This document shows, piece after piece, positions 1-9,099 of a stretch of 64,000 bases of DNA (position 1 is the stretch's first letter; every line of letters starts with the position of its first letter). This DNA is from Celeribacter litoreus (GTDB lineage Bacteria > Pseudomonadota > Alphaproteobacteria > Rhodobacterales > Rhodobacteraceae). The stretch lies in contig NZ_JAIUFY010000007.1 of the NCBI RefSeq assembly GCF_020165855.1, forward strand, positions 124,001 to 188,000, given 5' to 3'. The notes beneath the pieces were generated by a model that did not search any database, had not been told where the DNA came from, and saw nothing but the letters and a program-made list of their open reading frames with translations. Position numbers and translations under genes: made by a program.

Positions 1-1
1 T

Positions 2-346
2 GTGCGTCATCCGGAGGGTGGCTTCGTCCACCATCAGTTCGTGACCAAATTGCTGAGCGACCGATACGGGGTGCAAGCGCGCGGCGGCTGCGCCTGTGCT
101 GGTCCTTATGTCCTGCGGCTGCTCGGTCTGAGCGATGTTGCTGCGGATTTGCGCGACGAAATCCTCGCAGGGCATGAGATGGAGAAGCCGGGCTTTGTGC
201 GGTTCAATCTCTCCGTGCTGATGAGCGACGCCGAAGTGGCGTTCATTCTGGAAAGCGTGCGCGCCATTTCAGAGGAGGCGCACCGCTTTTCCGACTCCTA
301 TTGCGTGGACCCCTCACGGGCGATTTTCACGGCGCAAGCGGCCTAA
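2..346 (+). CDS. Class V aminotransferase / cysteine desulfurase-like protein, C-terminal part only
   Basis: These 114 codons are the C-terminal end of a fold-type I PLP enzyme of the class V aminotransferase superfamily; the gene begins left of the window, so the first codon here is not its start. The best evidence is RGGCACAGPY (Cys30 and Cys32 of the visible part), a C-terminal motif of cysteine-desulfurase-like class V proteins, followed by a small domain ending in a typical helix (EVAFILESVRAI). The lysine that binds PLP lies outside the window, so activity (desulfurase, lyase or transaminase) cannot be decided. The gene converges on the Lrp-type regulator, with 47 bases between the stop codons. 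Confidence 0.75.
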   Translation: MRHPEGGFVHHQFVTKLLSDRYGVQARGGCACAGPYVLRLLGLSDVAADLRDEILAGHEMEKPGFVRFNLSVLMSDAEVAFILESVRAISEEAHRFSDSYCVDPSRAIFTAQAA

Positions 347-393
347 GACATCGGAACGAAGACACATGGCTGGTCCGCGACCGATCATGTGCT

Positions 394-855
394 TTAGGCG
401 TAGTCCAGCGGCAGTTCCGTGGAGGATCGGATGGTCTCCATCGCGAACATGGAGGACACGTCGTAAATGTCGACCTTATCAATGAGGCGCTGATACACCA
501 TGTCAAAGGTTGCAATGTCCGGCACGACGGCGCGGAGCATGTAGTCAACATCTCCGGCGAGCCGGAACACATCCACGATTTCGGGGATTTGGTTCACCGC
601 ATCCACAAAATCCTTTGCCCATTTTTTCGTGTGCTGATTGGTGCGCACCGCCATAAAGACAGAGACGCCGACGTTAAGCTTGGCTTCATCCAGAAGCGCG
701 ACGCGCTTTTTGATATACCCTTGCTCCTCGAGCTTTCGGATGCGGCGCCAACAGGGCGTCACGCTCAATCCGATCTCATCGGCGATTTCAGCGACCGATT
801 GCTCGGTACTTCTCTGCAAGAGCATCAAGATCTTTCGATCATAGCTATCAAGCAT
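394..855 (-). CDS. Lrp/AsnC-family transcriptional regulator
   Basis: A 153-residue protein of the usual Lrp/AsnC length. The N-terminal helix-turn-helix covers about residues 3-50 (LDSYDRKILMLL, then VAEIADEIGLSVTPCWRRI). The C-terminal RAM ligand-binding and oligomerisation domain covers about residues 65-145, with VVPDIATFDMVYQRLIDKV near its end. Such proteins sense amino acids and control their transport or metabolism, and commonly their own gene. Its promoter must lie in the 178-base gap to its right, which holds a small AT-rich dyad. The neighbouring aminotransferase is a plausible target but nothing in the sequence proves it. Family assignment is secure; the ligand is unknown. Confidence 0.93.
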   Translation of the reverse strand: MLDSYDRKILMLLQRSTEQSVAEIADEIGLSVTPCWRRIRKLEEQGYIKKRVALLDEAKLNVGVSVFMAVRTNQHTKKWAKDFVDAVNQIPEIVDVFRLAGDVDYMLRAVVPDIATFDMVYQRLIDKVDIYDVSSMFAMETIRSSTELPLDYA

Positions 856-926
856 AGGGGTCTCCTGACTGCCTTGTTCACACCTGACGTTTATGGATTA
901 TTTTACCCCGTTTATGCTTAAGCGTG

Positions 927-939
927 AGAAAAATTTTCT
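927..939. promoter_or_regulatory. Candidate Lrp-type binding site upstream of the Lrp/AsnC gene
   Basis: AGAAAAATTTTCT is an exact inverted repeat of two 6-base arms around a central A, in the AT-rich gap 856-1033, 72 bases before the start codon of the Lrp/AsnC gene. Lrp-family sites are typically short AT-rich dyads with flanking purine/pyrimidine pairs of this sort. The surrounding gap holds no gene. Function is inferred from position and symmetry only. Confidence 0.4.
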
Positions 940-1033
940 ATTATTTCGAAGTCTGGCGCATAACATGCCGCGCTCAACCCGTGTTGTCTAGGGCCGTGTG
1001 CGTCCGGCCAGACCTGTCTCAGGGCGCATCTGC

Positions 1034-1825
1034 TCAGGTGGCGACGGTCATCTTTTCGATCCCGTAGAGCCTGTCTGCCACGACGAGCGCGATCACAGCC
1101 AGAGCGAGTTGCAGGGTCGAAAGGGCTGCGATGGAGGGATCAAACTGATGCTCCATGTAGGCCAGCATCACGACCGGAAGCGTGTTGGTCTGCGCAGAGC
1201 CGAAGAAGTAGCTGACCGGCAGGTTGTCAAAGGAGGTCAGGAAGGAAAAGAGCGACCCCGCGGCGATACCTGGCCGGATGAGGGGGAGGGTCACCTCCTG
1301 AAATGTCCGAAAGCGCGACGCGCCGAGGATCATCGCAGCCTCTTCATAGGCAGGCGGCACGGCGCGGTAGACGGCGGCGACAGTGCGGATGACATAAGGC
1401 AGGCAGATCACCGTGTGCACGATGGCGAGTGCGAGGAACGAGATGCCGAAGCCCATCCATGATAGGAAGAAGAGCGAGGCGAACCCGATCACGATCATCG
1501 GCATCGACAGGGGCGAGAGCAGGAAGGTGGTGATTGTTGTCGCCCAGCCGGAGCGCGAGCGCGACAGATAGAGCGCCGCCGGAATGCCGAGGACGCAGGA
1601 GGCGACGGTGGCCACGACTGCGAGTTTGAGACTGACCCAAAGGCTGTCGATGAAGGGTTCGTATTCAAAGATGCGGGCGAACCACTTGAGCGACCAGCCG
1701 GGGATCGGGAAGGCCGCAAAGCCCGCCGAGGTGAAGGAGATCACCACGACAACCGCGATCGGCAGGATCATGAAGATAAAGAAGGCAACGGTGAACAGCC
1801 AGAGGGCCCAGTCAGTGAGACGCAT
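1034..1825 (-). CDS. ABC transporter permease, PotC/spermidine-putrescine type
   Basis: A 263-residue inner-membrane permease with about six hydrophobic segments and the cytoplasmic EAA loop (EEAAMILGASRFRTFQEV) that contacts the ATPase. It pairs with the upstream permease to form the channel of a spermidine/putrescine/iron-type importer. I place the start at MRLTDWALWL: its ATG lies one base after the stop of the upstream permease and has AAGGAG in front of it. A longer frame reaching 1849 would overlap that gene without a better ribosome site. It is the last gene of the operon read from 8967 leftward. The presence of the hydantoinase genes suggests a cyclic amide or related nitrogen compound as cargo, which is inference. 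Confidence 0.93.
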   Translation of the reverse strand: MRLTDWALWLFTVAFFIFMILPIAVVVVISFTSAGFAAFPIPGWSLKWFARIFEYEPFIDSLWVSLKLAVVATVASCVLGIPAALYLSRSRSGWATTITTFLLSPLSMPMIVIGFASLFFLSWMGFGISFLALAIVHTVICLPYVIRTVAAVYRAVPPAYEEAAMILGASRFRTFQEVTLPLIRPGIAAGSLFSFLTSFDNLPVSYFFGSAQTNTLPVVMLAYMEHQFDPSIAALSTLQLALAVIALVVADRLYGIEKMTVAT

Positions 1826-1826
1826 G

Positions 1827-2669
1827 TTACGCTCCTTGTCTGCGCACAAGGCGCAATTGCAGCCAGAGACAGGCCAATGCGATCACCAACAGGATCGTGC
1901 TCATCGTTGAGGCCAGTGCGAAGTCGCGCGTGGTGTTGAACTGCTGGTAGATCAGTAGCGGCAGCGTCTGGAACCCGCCGCCCAGAAGAACGAGTGTCAC
2001 GAAGGACCCGTTCGCGATCATGAATACCAGAATGGCGCCGGTCCCGATGCCGTCCAGCGTGAGGGGCAACGTGACCTCAAAGAACGTGCGGAACCGCGAC
2101 GCGCCGAGCACAAGTGCGCCTTCTTCCAGCCGCCGGTCAACGCCCTGAAGGACGGAGGCGATGGAGAGGACGGCGAAGGGGACGAGGACGTGAACAAGGG
2201 CGGCAATGGCCAAGCCCGGCGTGTTCAGCCAGCGCAGCGGCGTGTCGAGAAGTCCGAGATCGGTCACGAGCCACTGATTGATCAACCCGCGCCGCGCGAA
2301 CAGCACCTGCCACCCGAAGGTGCGCATGATGATCGAGGTCAGCAGCGGGGCGATCAGCAGGAAGATGATCAATCCGGAAAACCGACCGGCCTTGCGCACC
2401 AGCACGTAGGCAACGGGGTAGGCGATGACGACCGAAATCACCGTGACAGCGGCCGAGAGGACCACCGTTTCGAGGATGACGCCCAGATAGAAACTGTCGG
2501 TGAGGAAAGCCGTATAGCGGGCGAGGGTGAAACTGCCATCCTCACCAATGAAAGAGCGTGCCGAGTTGTCGACGAGTGGCATAACGAAGAACACCGCGAG
2601 GAAGATCAGCGCGGGGGCCAACAGGAGGGCGCGGCGCGTGCGCTCCGAGATTTGTGCGGTCTTCGACAT
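1827..2669 (-). CDS. ABC transporter permease, PotB/spermidine-putrescine type
   Basis: A 280-residue membrane protein with an N-terminal hydrophobic segment (about residues 13-33) and further spans to the end. The EAA loop is EEGALVLGASRFRTFFEVTLP. It is the first of two permeases in the operon and lies behind the solute-binding protein gene, separated by a 53-base gap that contains a perfect hairpin at 2691-2714. Length and motif order match PotB-like subunits. Substrate cannot be read from the permease itself. Confidence 0.93.
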   Translation of the reverse strand: MSKTAQISERTRRALLLAPALIFLAVFFVMPLVDNSARSFIGEDGSFTLARYTAFLTDSFYLGVILETVVLSAAVTVISVVIAYPVAYVLVRKAGRFSGLIIFLLIAPLLTSIIMRTFGWQVLFARRGLINQWLVTDLGLLDTPLRWLNTPGLAIAALVHVLVPFAVLSIASVLQGVDRRLEEGALVLGASRFRTFFEVTLPLTLDGIGTGAILVFMIANGSFVTLVLLGGGFQTLPLLIYQQFNTTRDFALASTMSTILLVIALACLWLQLRLVRRQGA

Positions 2670-2690
2670 GATCTACCTCATCATAGGGGT

Positions 2691-2714
2691 CTCCCGCCAG
2701 CGAACCGGCGGGAG
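2691..2714 (-). repeat. Intercistronic hairpin after the solute-binding protein gene
   Basis: CTCCCGCC and GGCGGGAG form a perfect 8-bp stem around an 8-base loop, beginning 8 bases after the stop codon of the binding-protein gene (3763-2723) and ending 21 bases before the permease start. No T-run follows on the minus strand, so it looks like an RNA-stabilising or partially terminating element, not a full terminator. Similar hairpins follow the other three ABC binding-protein genes in this window. Confidence 0.7.
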
Positions 2715-2722
2715 CACTGGCA

Positions 2723-3763
2723 TTACATGCCGATTTCGCGGTTCCAGCGGTCCACCCACTCGTTGCGGACCCGTGCGATATCCGCGTAGGGCGGCAGGTT
2801 CGCTTCGGAGAGCGGCGTCACGCGGCTCGCGAGTTTTTCGCTGTAGACGACTTCGGTGTTGGTCACGCCGTAGTTCAGAATCTCTGCGAACTTCGACTGG
2901 TTCTCGGGGGCGAGCACCTCGTTGAGGTAGTCCCATGCGAGATCAGAGGCGTTCTTCGGCTTCTGGATCGCGACGGCGGTCATCGCACCACCTTCTTCCG
3001 GGTTGATGAAGTCGATCCAGTCGATGCCCTGATCGACGTGGTTCCATGTGCGGCCGTCGAAGTAGATGCCGAGATCCGCTTCGCCGGAGGCCAGATGGTT
3101 GAAGAAGTCGTTCGGGCCAGCCCAGAACACGAGGTTGTCTTTCATCTTCGCCATAGCTTCGAAGAACGGATCCACGTTGTCGACGGTTCCGCCGAGCGCA
3201 TTGTTCAGAGCCCAGATAAAGAAGACAGGGGTGACGCCATACTGGATCGACGGCACGGAGGCGACGAACTCGCCCGAGGCGACACGATCCACGAAAGCGG
3301 CAAAGCTTTTCGGAGCGTCGGATACAACCTGTTTGTTGTAGGTGATGCCGCCGACGCCGTAGTCGAAATAGGTGCCTTTGCCGAGGCAGGCGTCGGTGAA
3401 CTCCTGCGGGATGTTGGCGAGGTTCGGCAGTTTCTCAACCGTGAAGTCGTCCATCAGATCGCCTTCGGCGGCGATCACGGCGAGGTCGGGCGTCATGATG
3501 AGGACGTCGAGCGGCGGGTTTTCGGGGTTGGCTTCGACTTGGGCCAGCCATTGAGCCGGTCCGCCGAGCGACACGGTCGCGGTTGCGCCGGTCTTGGCCT
3601 CGAAGGGAGCGACGAAGCAATCGCGGATTGCTTGTTCCCAGACGCCGCCATAGGCGGTGACATTGAGAGTATTCTGCTGTGCGCGCAGAGGCATGCCGTT
3701 CAGGCCGATCAGGCCTGCGGCGGCAGCGCCGGTGCCGAGGAATTTACGTCTGTTCAGTGTCAT
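2723..3763 (-). CDS. ABC transporter periplasmic solute-binding protein, PotD-like, Tat signal
   Basis: A 346-residue extracytoplasmic solute receptor of the spermidine/putrescine/iron type. The N-terminus LNRRKFLGTGAAAAGLIGL is a twin-arginine signal, so the protein is probably exported folded, with cleavage near residue 28. The mature part starts with LNVTAYGGVWEQAIRDCFVAPFE, the usual opening strand and helix of this receptor class. It lies between hyuB and the two permeases in one operon, so it presumably delivers the substrate that HyuA/HyuB act on. Ligand unknown. Confidence 0.92.
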   Translation of the reverse strand: MTLNRRKFLGTGAAAAGLIGLNGMPLRAQQNTLNVTAYGGVWEQAIRDCFVAPFEAKTGATATVSLGGPAQWLAQVEANPENPPLDVLIMTPDLAVIAAEGDLMDDFTVEKLPNLANIPQEFTDACLGKGTYFDYGVGGITYNKQVVSDAPKSFAAFVDRVASGEFVASVPSIQYGVTPVFFIWALNNALGGTVDNVDPFFEAMAKMKDNLVFWAGPNDFFNHLASGEADLGIYFDGRTWNHVDQGIDWIDFINPEEGGAMTAVAIQKPKNASDLAWDYLNEVLAPENQSKFAEILNYGVTNTEVVYSEKLASRVTPLSEANLPPYADIARVRNEWVDRWNREIGM

Positions 3764-3805
3764 TGTGGTCTCTCCATTGGGGTTGTGCCGTTTCCCGGTT
3801 CTTAC

Positions 3806-5797
3806 TCAGATGTTGCTCAGGGCGCGTTCGAGGCGACGGATGGCCGTCTCGCGCTGGGTGTCGTTGGCGGGGCTTCGGGGGAAACTCGACGGGAGATCCT
3901 CCAGCACCGTTTCAAAGATTTCCCGACGTTTGCTTTGGCGGTGCGACACGGGGACTGTGAGGAGCGCGGCGTTCAGGCGATCCATCAAGGCGGGGGCGAA
4001 GATGCTGTCCCATGTGTCGCGTTCGGGGCCAAAGACCGTCCCGACATTCTTGCCCGCCGCGGTGCGAAGCGCGGACGTAGCGTCATGATCGACGCGACCG
4101 TCACACAGGACGACACCGTAGGCGCGCCGCGCATGGTCTGCCGTGACAAAGCCCGCTTCGACATCCGCCAGAACGGCCTCAGGGTCACGGAGCATCGGAT
4201 CACCCCATCCACCTGCTCCCGGAGTGCGGAAGGTCACGATGTCACCTGCACGAACTTCGAGGACGTCGATCTTGCCGAGGCGGTGCTCACGCGGGTGGCC
4301 TTCGTTGATCACGAGAGAGCCCGGTTCGCCGGGTTGTCCGCCTGCCTGCCCCCACGGGCGGAACAGCAGACGTTCCATACCGCGTCCGAGAACATGGGAG
4401 CCATCGGTCAGCACGCGGAAGGACAGGACCATCCCACAGCCGCCGCGCCACTGGCCCGCACCGCCGGAGTCAGGGCGCAAACCGTAGTGCAGCACTTCAA
4501 CGCCCAGTTCGGCCTCAACCGTTTCGACAGGGTTGTTGGCGAGGTTGGAGATACCGCTGTCGCGTCCGTCCACGCCATCGTGTCCGCGTCGTGCGCCGGT
4601 GCCGCCGATGAGGGGTTCGATCACCTGAACCATACGCCCGCCGGTGGGGCTTGGTTCGCTCATCACGATCGGGATCACGGTGCCGGAGGCCGCAGCCGGA
4701 AGGACGTCGGGGAGGGCGAGGCCGAACGCGCCGTTCAGCACATCGTTCACGCGGATCGCAGCGGCGTGTCGCACACCGGTTGCGGCAGGTTCCTCAGGGT
4801 TCACCAAAGAGCCGAGCGGGGTGTTGATGCTCAACGGGCGGAGCAATCCGGCATTGAGCGGCGCAGAGTGGTCAATCGTCTGGACAAGGGCCAGCATCCG
4901 CAGCGTCAACCACGCGTGAGGGCGCCCGCAGGACGGGATGTTCATCGCGGTGGCAACCTGAGGGTCGGTGCCGGTGAAGTCGAGGTGAACGCGACCGTCC
5001 TTGATTTCCACCGTCACAGAGAGGCGGACGGGCAGGCGGCTCGCGGCATCGTCATCGAGGTAATCCGAGAAGCTGTATTTGCCCTCGGGCATCTGGCGCA
5101 GCACCGCTTCGGCCTTGCCTGCGGCGTAGCTCATCAGGGCTTCCTGCGCGCTGACCAGTTCGGCAGAGCCATGCTGACCCAACATCTGCGCCACGCGGCG
5201 GCGGCCGGTGGCCAGTGAGGCGAGCATCGCGCGAATGTCACCCATGTTGGCCTCGGGTGTCCGCGAGTTCGCATCGAGGAAAAGGCGCACTTCAGGGGAC
5301 ATCTCGCCTTTGCGCATCAGCTTGACGGGGGGGATGCGAAGGCCTTCCTGGAAGATCTCTGTATTCACAGGCGAGATCGACGAGGGAACGCGCCCGCCCA
5401 CGTCGGAGCAGTGCACAAAGCACCAGCCATAGGCGATGATTTCACCGTCATGGAAATACGGCTCGATCATGTGCAGGTCCGGCAGGTGCGTGGCCAGACC
5501 CGTCGAGCGGTAAGGATCGTTGGTCAGGATCACGTCGCCGGGTTCGAGCGCACCTTGGGTGGCGATGACAGATTCGATAGCGGGCAGACATTCCAAGCCG
5601 ACAAACCCCGAGACGCCGATGGAGCGCGGGTAGGCGAAAAAGCGACCGTCCAGTCCGGCAAGTGCGCAGGCGAAGTCCGCGGTTTCTTTCACATAGAGGG
5701 TGCGGCCCGTGCGTTGCAGCGTCAGGCACATCTCTTCGGTGACAGAGGCAAACTTGTTGCCGAGGATTTCCAGCAGGACGGGATCGAGGGTGCTCAT
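3806..5797 (-). CDS. hyuB: Hydantoinase B / 5-oxoprolinase-type subunit
   Basis: A 663-residue protein of the HyuB family, partner of HyuA in ATP-dependent opening of cyclic amides (N-methylhydantoinase, 5-oxoprolinase, acetophenone carboxylase relatives). It begins DPVLLEILGNKFASVTEEMC, the conserved start of the family, and holds NDPYRSTGLATHLPDLHMI and a glycine-rich region (GGTGARRGHDGVDGRDSGISN). The frame overlaps the hyuA stop by 4 bases (ATGA), indicating translational coupling. About the last 100 residues form a tail with basic residues that is present in many but not all family members. Exact substrate unknown. Confidence 0.93.
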   Translation of the reverse strand: MSTLDPVLLEILGNKFASVTEEMCLTLQRTGRTLYVKETADFACALAGLDGRFFAYPRSIGVSGFVGLECLPAIESVIATQGALEPGDVILTNDPYRSTGLATHLPDLHMIEPYFHDGEIIAYGWCFVHCSDVGGRVPSSISPVNTEIFQEGLRIPPVKLMRKGEMSPEVRLFLDANSRTPEANMGDIRAMLASLATGRRRVAQMLGQHGSAELVSAQEALMSYAAGKAEAVLRQMPEGKYSFSDYLDDDAASRLPVRLSVTVEIKDGRVHLDFTGTDPQVATAMNIPSCGRPHAWLTLRMLALVQTIDHSAPLNAGLLRPLSINTPLGSLVNPEEPAATGVRHAAAIRVNDVLNGAFGLALPDVLPAAASGTVIPIVMSEPSPTGGRMVQVIEPLIGGTGARRGHDGVDGRDSGISNLANNPVETVEAELGVEVLHYGLRPDSGGAGQWRGGCGMVLSFRVLTDGSHVLGRGMERLLFRPWGQAGGQPGEPGSLVINEGHPREHRLGKIDVLEVRAGDIVTFRTPGAGGWGDPMLRDPEAVLADVEAGFVTADHARRAYGVVLCDGRVDHDATSALRTAAGKNVGTVFGPERDTWDSIFAPALMDRLNAALLTVPVSHRQSKRREIFETVLEDLPSSFPRSPANDTQRETAIRRLERALSNI

Positions 5798-7860
5798 GCC
5801 GGGCTCCTTTCAATGATCAGGTTCCCGAGCTCGTCCACCGTGGCGGTCCAGTCGGGCAGAATGATGGTCGTCGTTTCGGCCTGTTCGACGACGGCAGGGC
5901 CGGACAGGATCGCATCCTTGCCGAGCGTGGTCCGGTCGTAGACGGCGGCTTCGTGCCATGCACCCTTGTGGAAGATGTTCCGGCGGGTGCGAACGGGGGC
6001 GCCGTCACCCGTGGCTTTGGAGGCAGACAGCGGTTGCCCGACGCCGATCATGGCGAGCCGGATGGTGCCGATTTCGACCAGTGCCTCGGCATCGCGGAAG
6101 CCGTAGATGCGCTCGTGCTCCTGGTGGAAGGCTTCGGCGTAGCTCGCGGCATCTGCGCCCGCGTCCAAGGTCACGCGCAGCTCGTAGGCTTGCCCAGTAT
6201 AGCGCATATCGGCGGACCGTTCGACTCGGCGGTCCGCAATGTCCGGCAATTCGTTGTCCAGCCAGGCATCGCCTTCGGCCTGAAGTGCCACAAAGGTGCT
6301 TTCGGCGGCGGCTGCACTTTCTTCTGTGAGTTCAACGCGGAGAGAACGGACGAAATCGCGGCGGAGGTCCGCGCCTGCGGCGCCCATTGCGCAATAGGCA
6401 CCGGCGGCTTGCGGGACGAGAATGCGGGCGATGCCGATCTCTTCGGCCAACAGGTTGGCATGGGTTGGTCCCGCGCCACCGAAGGGCAGGAGCACGAAGT
6501 CACGGGGATCAAGCCCGCGTTCGGCCATCGTGCGGAAGAGCGAGCCAGCCATTTCCGCAGAGGCCACGGCGAGCGCGCCTTCAGCCAAACGGACAGCGCG
6601 GTCGTCGCCCTCGATGCCGACTTGCGTGGCGACCGTATCGAGCGCGGCGCGCGCAGCGTCGCCGTCGAGCGGCATCGAGCCACCGCCAAAGTTGGCCGGA
6701 TCAATGAAGCCGCACGCGATGAAGCAATCCGTCACGGCAGGTTCCGTTCCGCCGCGCCCGTAGGAGACGGGGCCGGGGTGGGCGCCGGCGCTGTGGGGGC
6801 CGACCTTGAGCACACCTTGGGCGTCGCCCCAGATGATAGACCCGCCGCCCGCACCAATGGCGTTCACGTCAACCACCGGCAGGACGAGCGGCAGCCCGCC
6901 AATGTCGGTGCGTGTCGCGATCCCTGCGGTGCCGCCGGTCGCGACGGCCATGTCGGAGGAGGTGCCGCCCATGTCGAAGGTGATGATGTTTTCCATGCCC
7001 GACTGGCTCGCCTGACGCACAGCAGCCATCACGCCGGAGGCCGGTCCCGACAGGATCGTTTCGACCGGACGCGCAACAGCGGACCCGACGGATAGAGAGC
7101 CACCATTCGAGGCGGTCACCAAGAGCGGCGCGTGCACGCCGATCCGTTCCAGCCCCGTCAAAAGGCGTGCGAAGTAGGTGTCCATCAGCGGCTGGATATA
7201 CGCATTGAGGCAGGCCACCAGCGTGCGTTCATATTCGCGGATTTCCGGCCAGATTGTTGCCGCAGAGGAGATCGCGAAGGACTCGAGCCGTGCGGAGAGG
7301 GCGGCGGCGATCTCACCTTCTGCTTCCGGATTTGCGTAGCCGTTGATGAGCATGAGTGCAGCCGCATCAAGGTTCAGCGCGGCCAGCTCACGCGCCACGC
7401 GGTCCAGCTCTGCCTCATCCGGTTCGGAGGTCAGTTTTCCGTTGCGGTCAAAGCGCGCATCGATCTCGATCACGCAGGATCGGGGGACCAGAGGCACTTC
7501 TTTCTCTGCGTGCAAATCGAACGAGGACGGCATCCGGCACCGCGCGATTTCGAGAATGTCGCGGTATCCCTTCGTGACGATCAGGCCGATACGGGCGCCG
7601 CGGCGCTGGATGATCGCGTTGAGGCCAATGGTCGTGCCGTGCATCAACCCGCCAACATCCTGAGGGGCCATGCCTTCACGGGCCAGAAATTTGTCCAGCC
7701 CTTCGATCAGCGCGCGTGACGGGTCGTCAGGGGTGGATGGCTCTTTGTAGAGCGTGATCTTGCCGGTTTCGGCGTCGGCCATCACAAAGTCCGTAAACGT
7801 CCCGCCGACATCAATGCCGATACGCAGTCGTCCGGTGGAACCCTGGGTGAAATCTTTCAT
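5794..7860 (-). CDS. hyuA: Hydantoinase A / 5-oxoprolinase-type ATP-binding subunit
   Basis: A 688-residue HyuA-family protein. The N-terminus RIGIDVGGTFTDFVMADAET is the actin-like ATP-binding phosphate loop of hydantoinase/oxoprolinase A subunits, and ITFDMGGTSSDMAVATGG further in is the second phosphate motif. With HyuB it should hydrolyse or carboxylate a cyclic amide or ketone using ATP in the cytoplasm. It follows the ATPase gene by 18 bases and overlaps hyuB by 4. Being inside an importer operon under a LacI regulator suggests a dedicated catabolic system for one imported compound. Members of this family differ in chemistry, so the reaction is not assigned. Confidence 0.94.
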   Translation of the reverse strand: MKDFTQGSTGRLRIGIDVGGTFTDFVMADAETGKITLYKEPSTPDDPSRALIEGLDKFLAREGMAPQDVGGLMHGTTIGLNAIIQRRGARIGLIVTKGYRDILEIARCRMPSSFDLHAEKEVPLVPRSCVIEIDARFDRNGKLTSEPDEAELDRVARELAALNLDAAALMLINGYANPEAEGEIAAALSARLESFAISSAATIWPEIREYERTLVACLNAYIQPLMDTYFARLLTGLERIGVHAPLLVTASNGGSLSVGSAVARPVETILSGPASGVMAAVRQASQSGMENIITFDMGGTSSDMAVATGGTAGIATRTDIGGLPLVLPVVDVNAIGAGGGSIIWGDAQGVLKVGPHSAGAHPGPVSYGRGGTEPAVTDCFIACGFIDPANFGGGSMPLDGDAARAALDTVATQVGIEGDDRAVRLAEGALAVASAEMAGSLFRTMAERGLDPRDFVLLPFGGAGPTHANLLAEEIGIARILVPQAAGAYCAMGAAGADLRRDFVRSLRVELTEESAAAAESTFVALQAEGDAWLDNELPDIADRRVERSADMRYTGQAYELRVTLDAGADAASYAEAFHQEHERIYGFRDAEALVEIGTIRLAMIGVGQPLSASKATGDGAPVRTRRNIFHKGAWHEAAVYDRTTLGKDAILSGPAVVEQAETTTIILPDWTATVDELGNLIIERSPA

Positions 7861-7878
7861 GTCTGTCTCCTGACCCGA

Positions 7879-8967
7879 TCAGTTCCGGGTGTCCTGAGGT
7901 GCCACGACGACGCCGTGTTCGACGGGCCAGCCCACGGGGACCCTGTCGCCCAACACAAGACTCGTTTGTCCCAACGATGCGTCGGCCTGACGGTAGGCGG
8001 TGAGCTCCACGTCGGTGCCATCGAGCGCAATACGATAGGCGGCATAGGAGCCGCGGAACGACGCCGCGACGATGCGGCCCATGAGACCTTGGCTCAGCGG
8101 GCCTGCGGCCTCGCCCAAGACGATCCGTTCGGGGCGCACAGAGAGGGTCGCGCGTGTGCCGGGGGTGGCTTTCGTCGGAAGTGTCAGCGTGCCGGCCTCT
8201 GTCTTCAGCATCCCGTCCGGCGTGACATCTCCGTCAAACAGGTTCGATGTGCCAAGGAAGGTCGCAACAAATGCCGTTTCCGGATGGTCGTAGATGTGGT
8301 TCGGCGCACCAAGTTGAAGAATTTTCCCGCCCTGCATCACGGCGATCTGGTCCGACATGGACATCGCTTCTTCCTGATCGTGCGTGACGAGGAGCGTGGT
8401 GATTTCCAGCCGCTGCTGCATTTCACGGATCTCGAATTGCATCGACTCTCGGAGGGCTTTGTCGAGCGCACCGAGCGGTTCATCCAGGAGCAGCACGCGT
8501 GGATTGACGACGAGGGCACGTGCCAATGCCACGCGTTGCTGCTGGCCGCCAGAGAGTTGGGAGGGGAACATCTCCTCGCGGCCTTGCAGATGGACCATGT
8601 CGAGCATACGCCGCACTTCGTCCAACTGCGTTTGTTTCGAAGCACCGAGCATCCGCAGCCCGAAGGCCACGTTTTCCGCCACGGTGCGATGCGGGAACAG
8701 GGAATAGCTCTGGAACACCATGCCAAGCCCGCGCTTGTTGGGCGGCAGGTGGGTCACGTCATCGTTGCCGATCCGGATTTCCCCGCTGTCGGGCGTCTCA
8801 AAGCCCGCGACCATGCGCAATGTCGTGGTTTTCCCGCAACCGGAGGGCCCGAGAAGCGACACGAGAGAACCGGGTTCGACCTGCAAATCGAGGTTGTCCA
8901 CGGCCAAGAGGTCCCCGAACCGCTTGCGGATTGTCGTGAGACTCAAGTTGGAAGGGGTGTCGTTCAT
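7879..8967 (-). CDS. ABC transporter ATP-binding protein, PotA-like
   Basis: A 362-residue ATPase subunit: Walker [10 protein letters not shown] (about residues 39-47), Q-loop in [13 protein letters not shown], signature [15 protein letters not shown], Walker [13 protein letters not shown] and switch histidine in [11 protein letters not shown]. The last 100 or so residues are a TOBE-type domain ([14 protein letters not shown] onward), usual for spermidine/iron/sugar importers. It is the first gene of the operon that runs to 1034, with CGGAG 5 bases before the ATG. Transcription is probably controlled at the palindrome 26 bases upstream, shared with the divergent LacI gene. Confidence 0.95.
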   Translation of the reverse strand: MNDTPSNLSLTTIRKRFGDLLAVDNLDLQVEPGSLVSLLGPSGCGKTTTLRMVAGFETPDSGEIRIGNDDVTHLPPNKRGLGMVFQSYSLFPHRTVAENVAFGLRMLGASKQTQLDEVRRMLDMVHLQGREEMFPSQLSGGQQQRVALARALVVNPRVLLLDEPLGALDKALRESMQFEIREMQQRLEITTLLVTHDQEEAMSMSDQIAVMQGGKILQLGAPNHIYDHPETAFVATFLGTSNLFDGDVTPDGMLKTEAGTLTLPTKATPGTRATLSVRPERIVLGEAAGPLSQGLMGRIVAASFRGSYAAYRIALDGTDVELTAYRQADASLGQTSLVLGDRVPVGWPVEHGVVVAPQDTRN

Positions 8968-8992
8968 GGCAACTCCGATCTGTTAAGACTAG

Positions 8993-9010
8993 AATTGTAG
9001 CGCTACAATT
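8993..9010. promoter_or_regulatory. LacI-family operator (perfect 18-bp palindrome)
   Basis: AATTGTAGCGCTACAATT is an exact palindrome with the central CG typical of LacI/GalR-family operators. It lies between the LacI-type regulator (start 9100) and the ABC/hydantoinase operon (start 8967). On the minus strand it contains TACAAT, a plausible -10 box for the operon, so a bound repressor would block RNA polymerase directly. Palindromy is seen; the pairing with the adjacent regulator is inferred from position. Confidence 0.85.
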
Positions 9011-9099
9011 ATTTGTAAAGAAGAAATTACATTTTATGGCGTGCCGCTTGCCAAACCTTAAAAAGCAGGCCATTTTTTTCGAGAGCCAAGAGAGCGATT

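Noticed and set aside
3038-5218. Long plus-strand open frame of 726 codons opposite hyuB and the receptor gene
   Set aside because: It lies antisense to two clear genes; high G+C codon bias opens such frames. The translation is rich in His, Arg, Gly and Val without family motifs and has no ribosome site.
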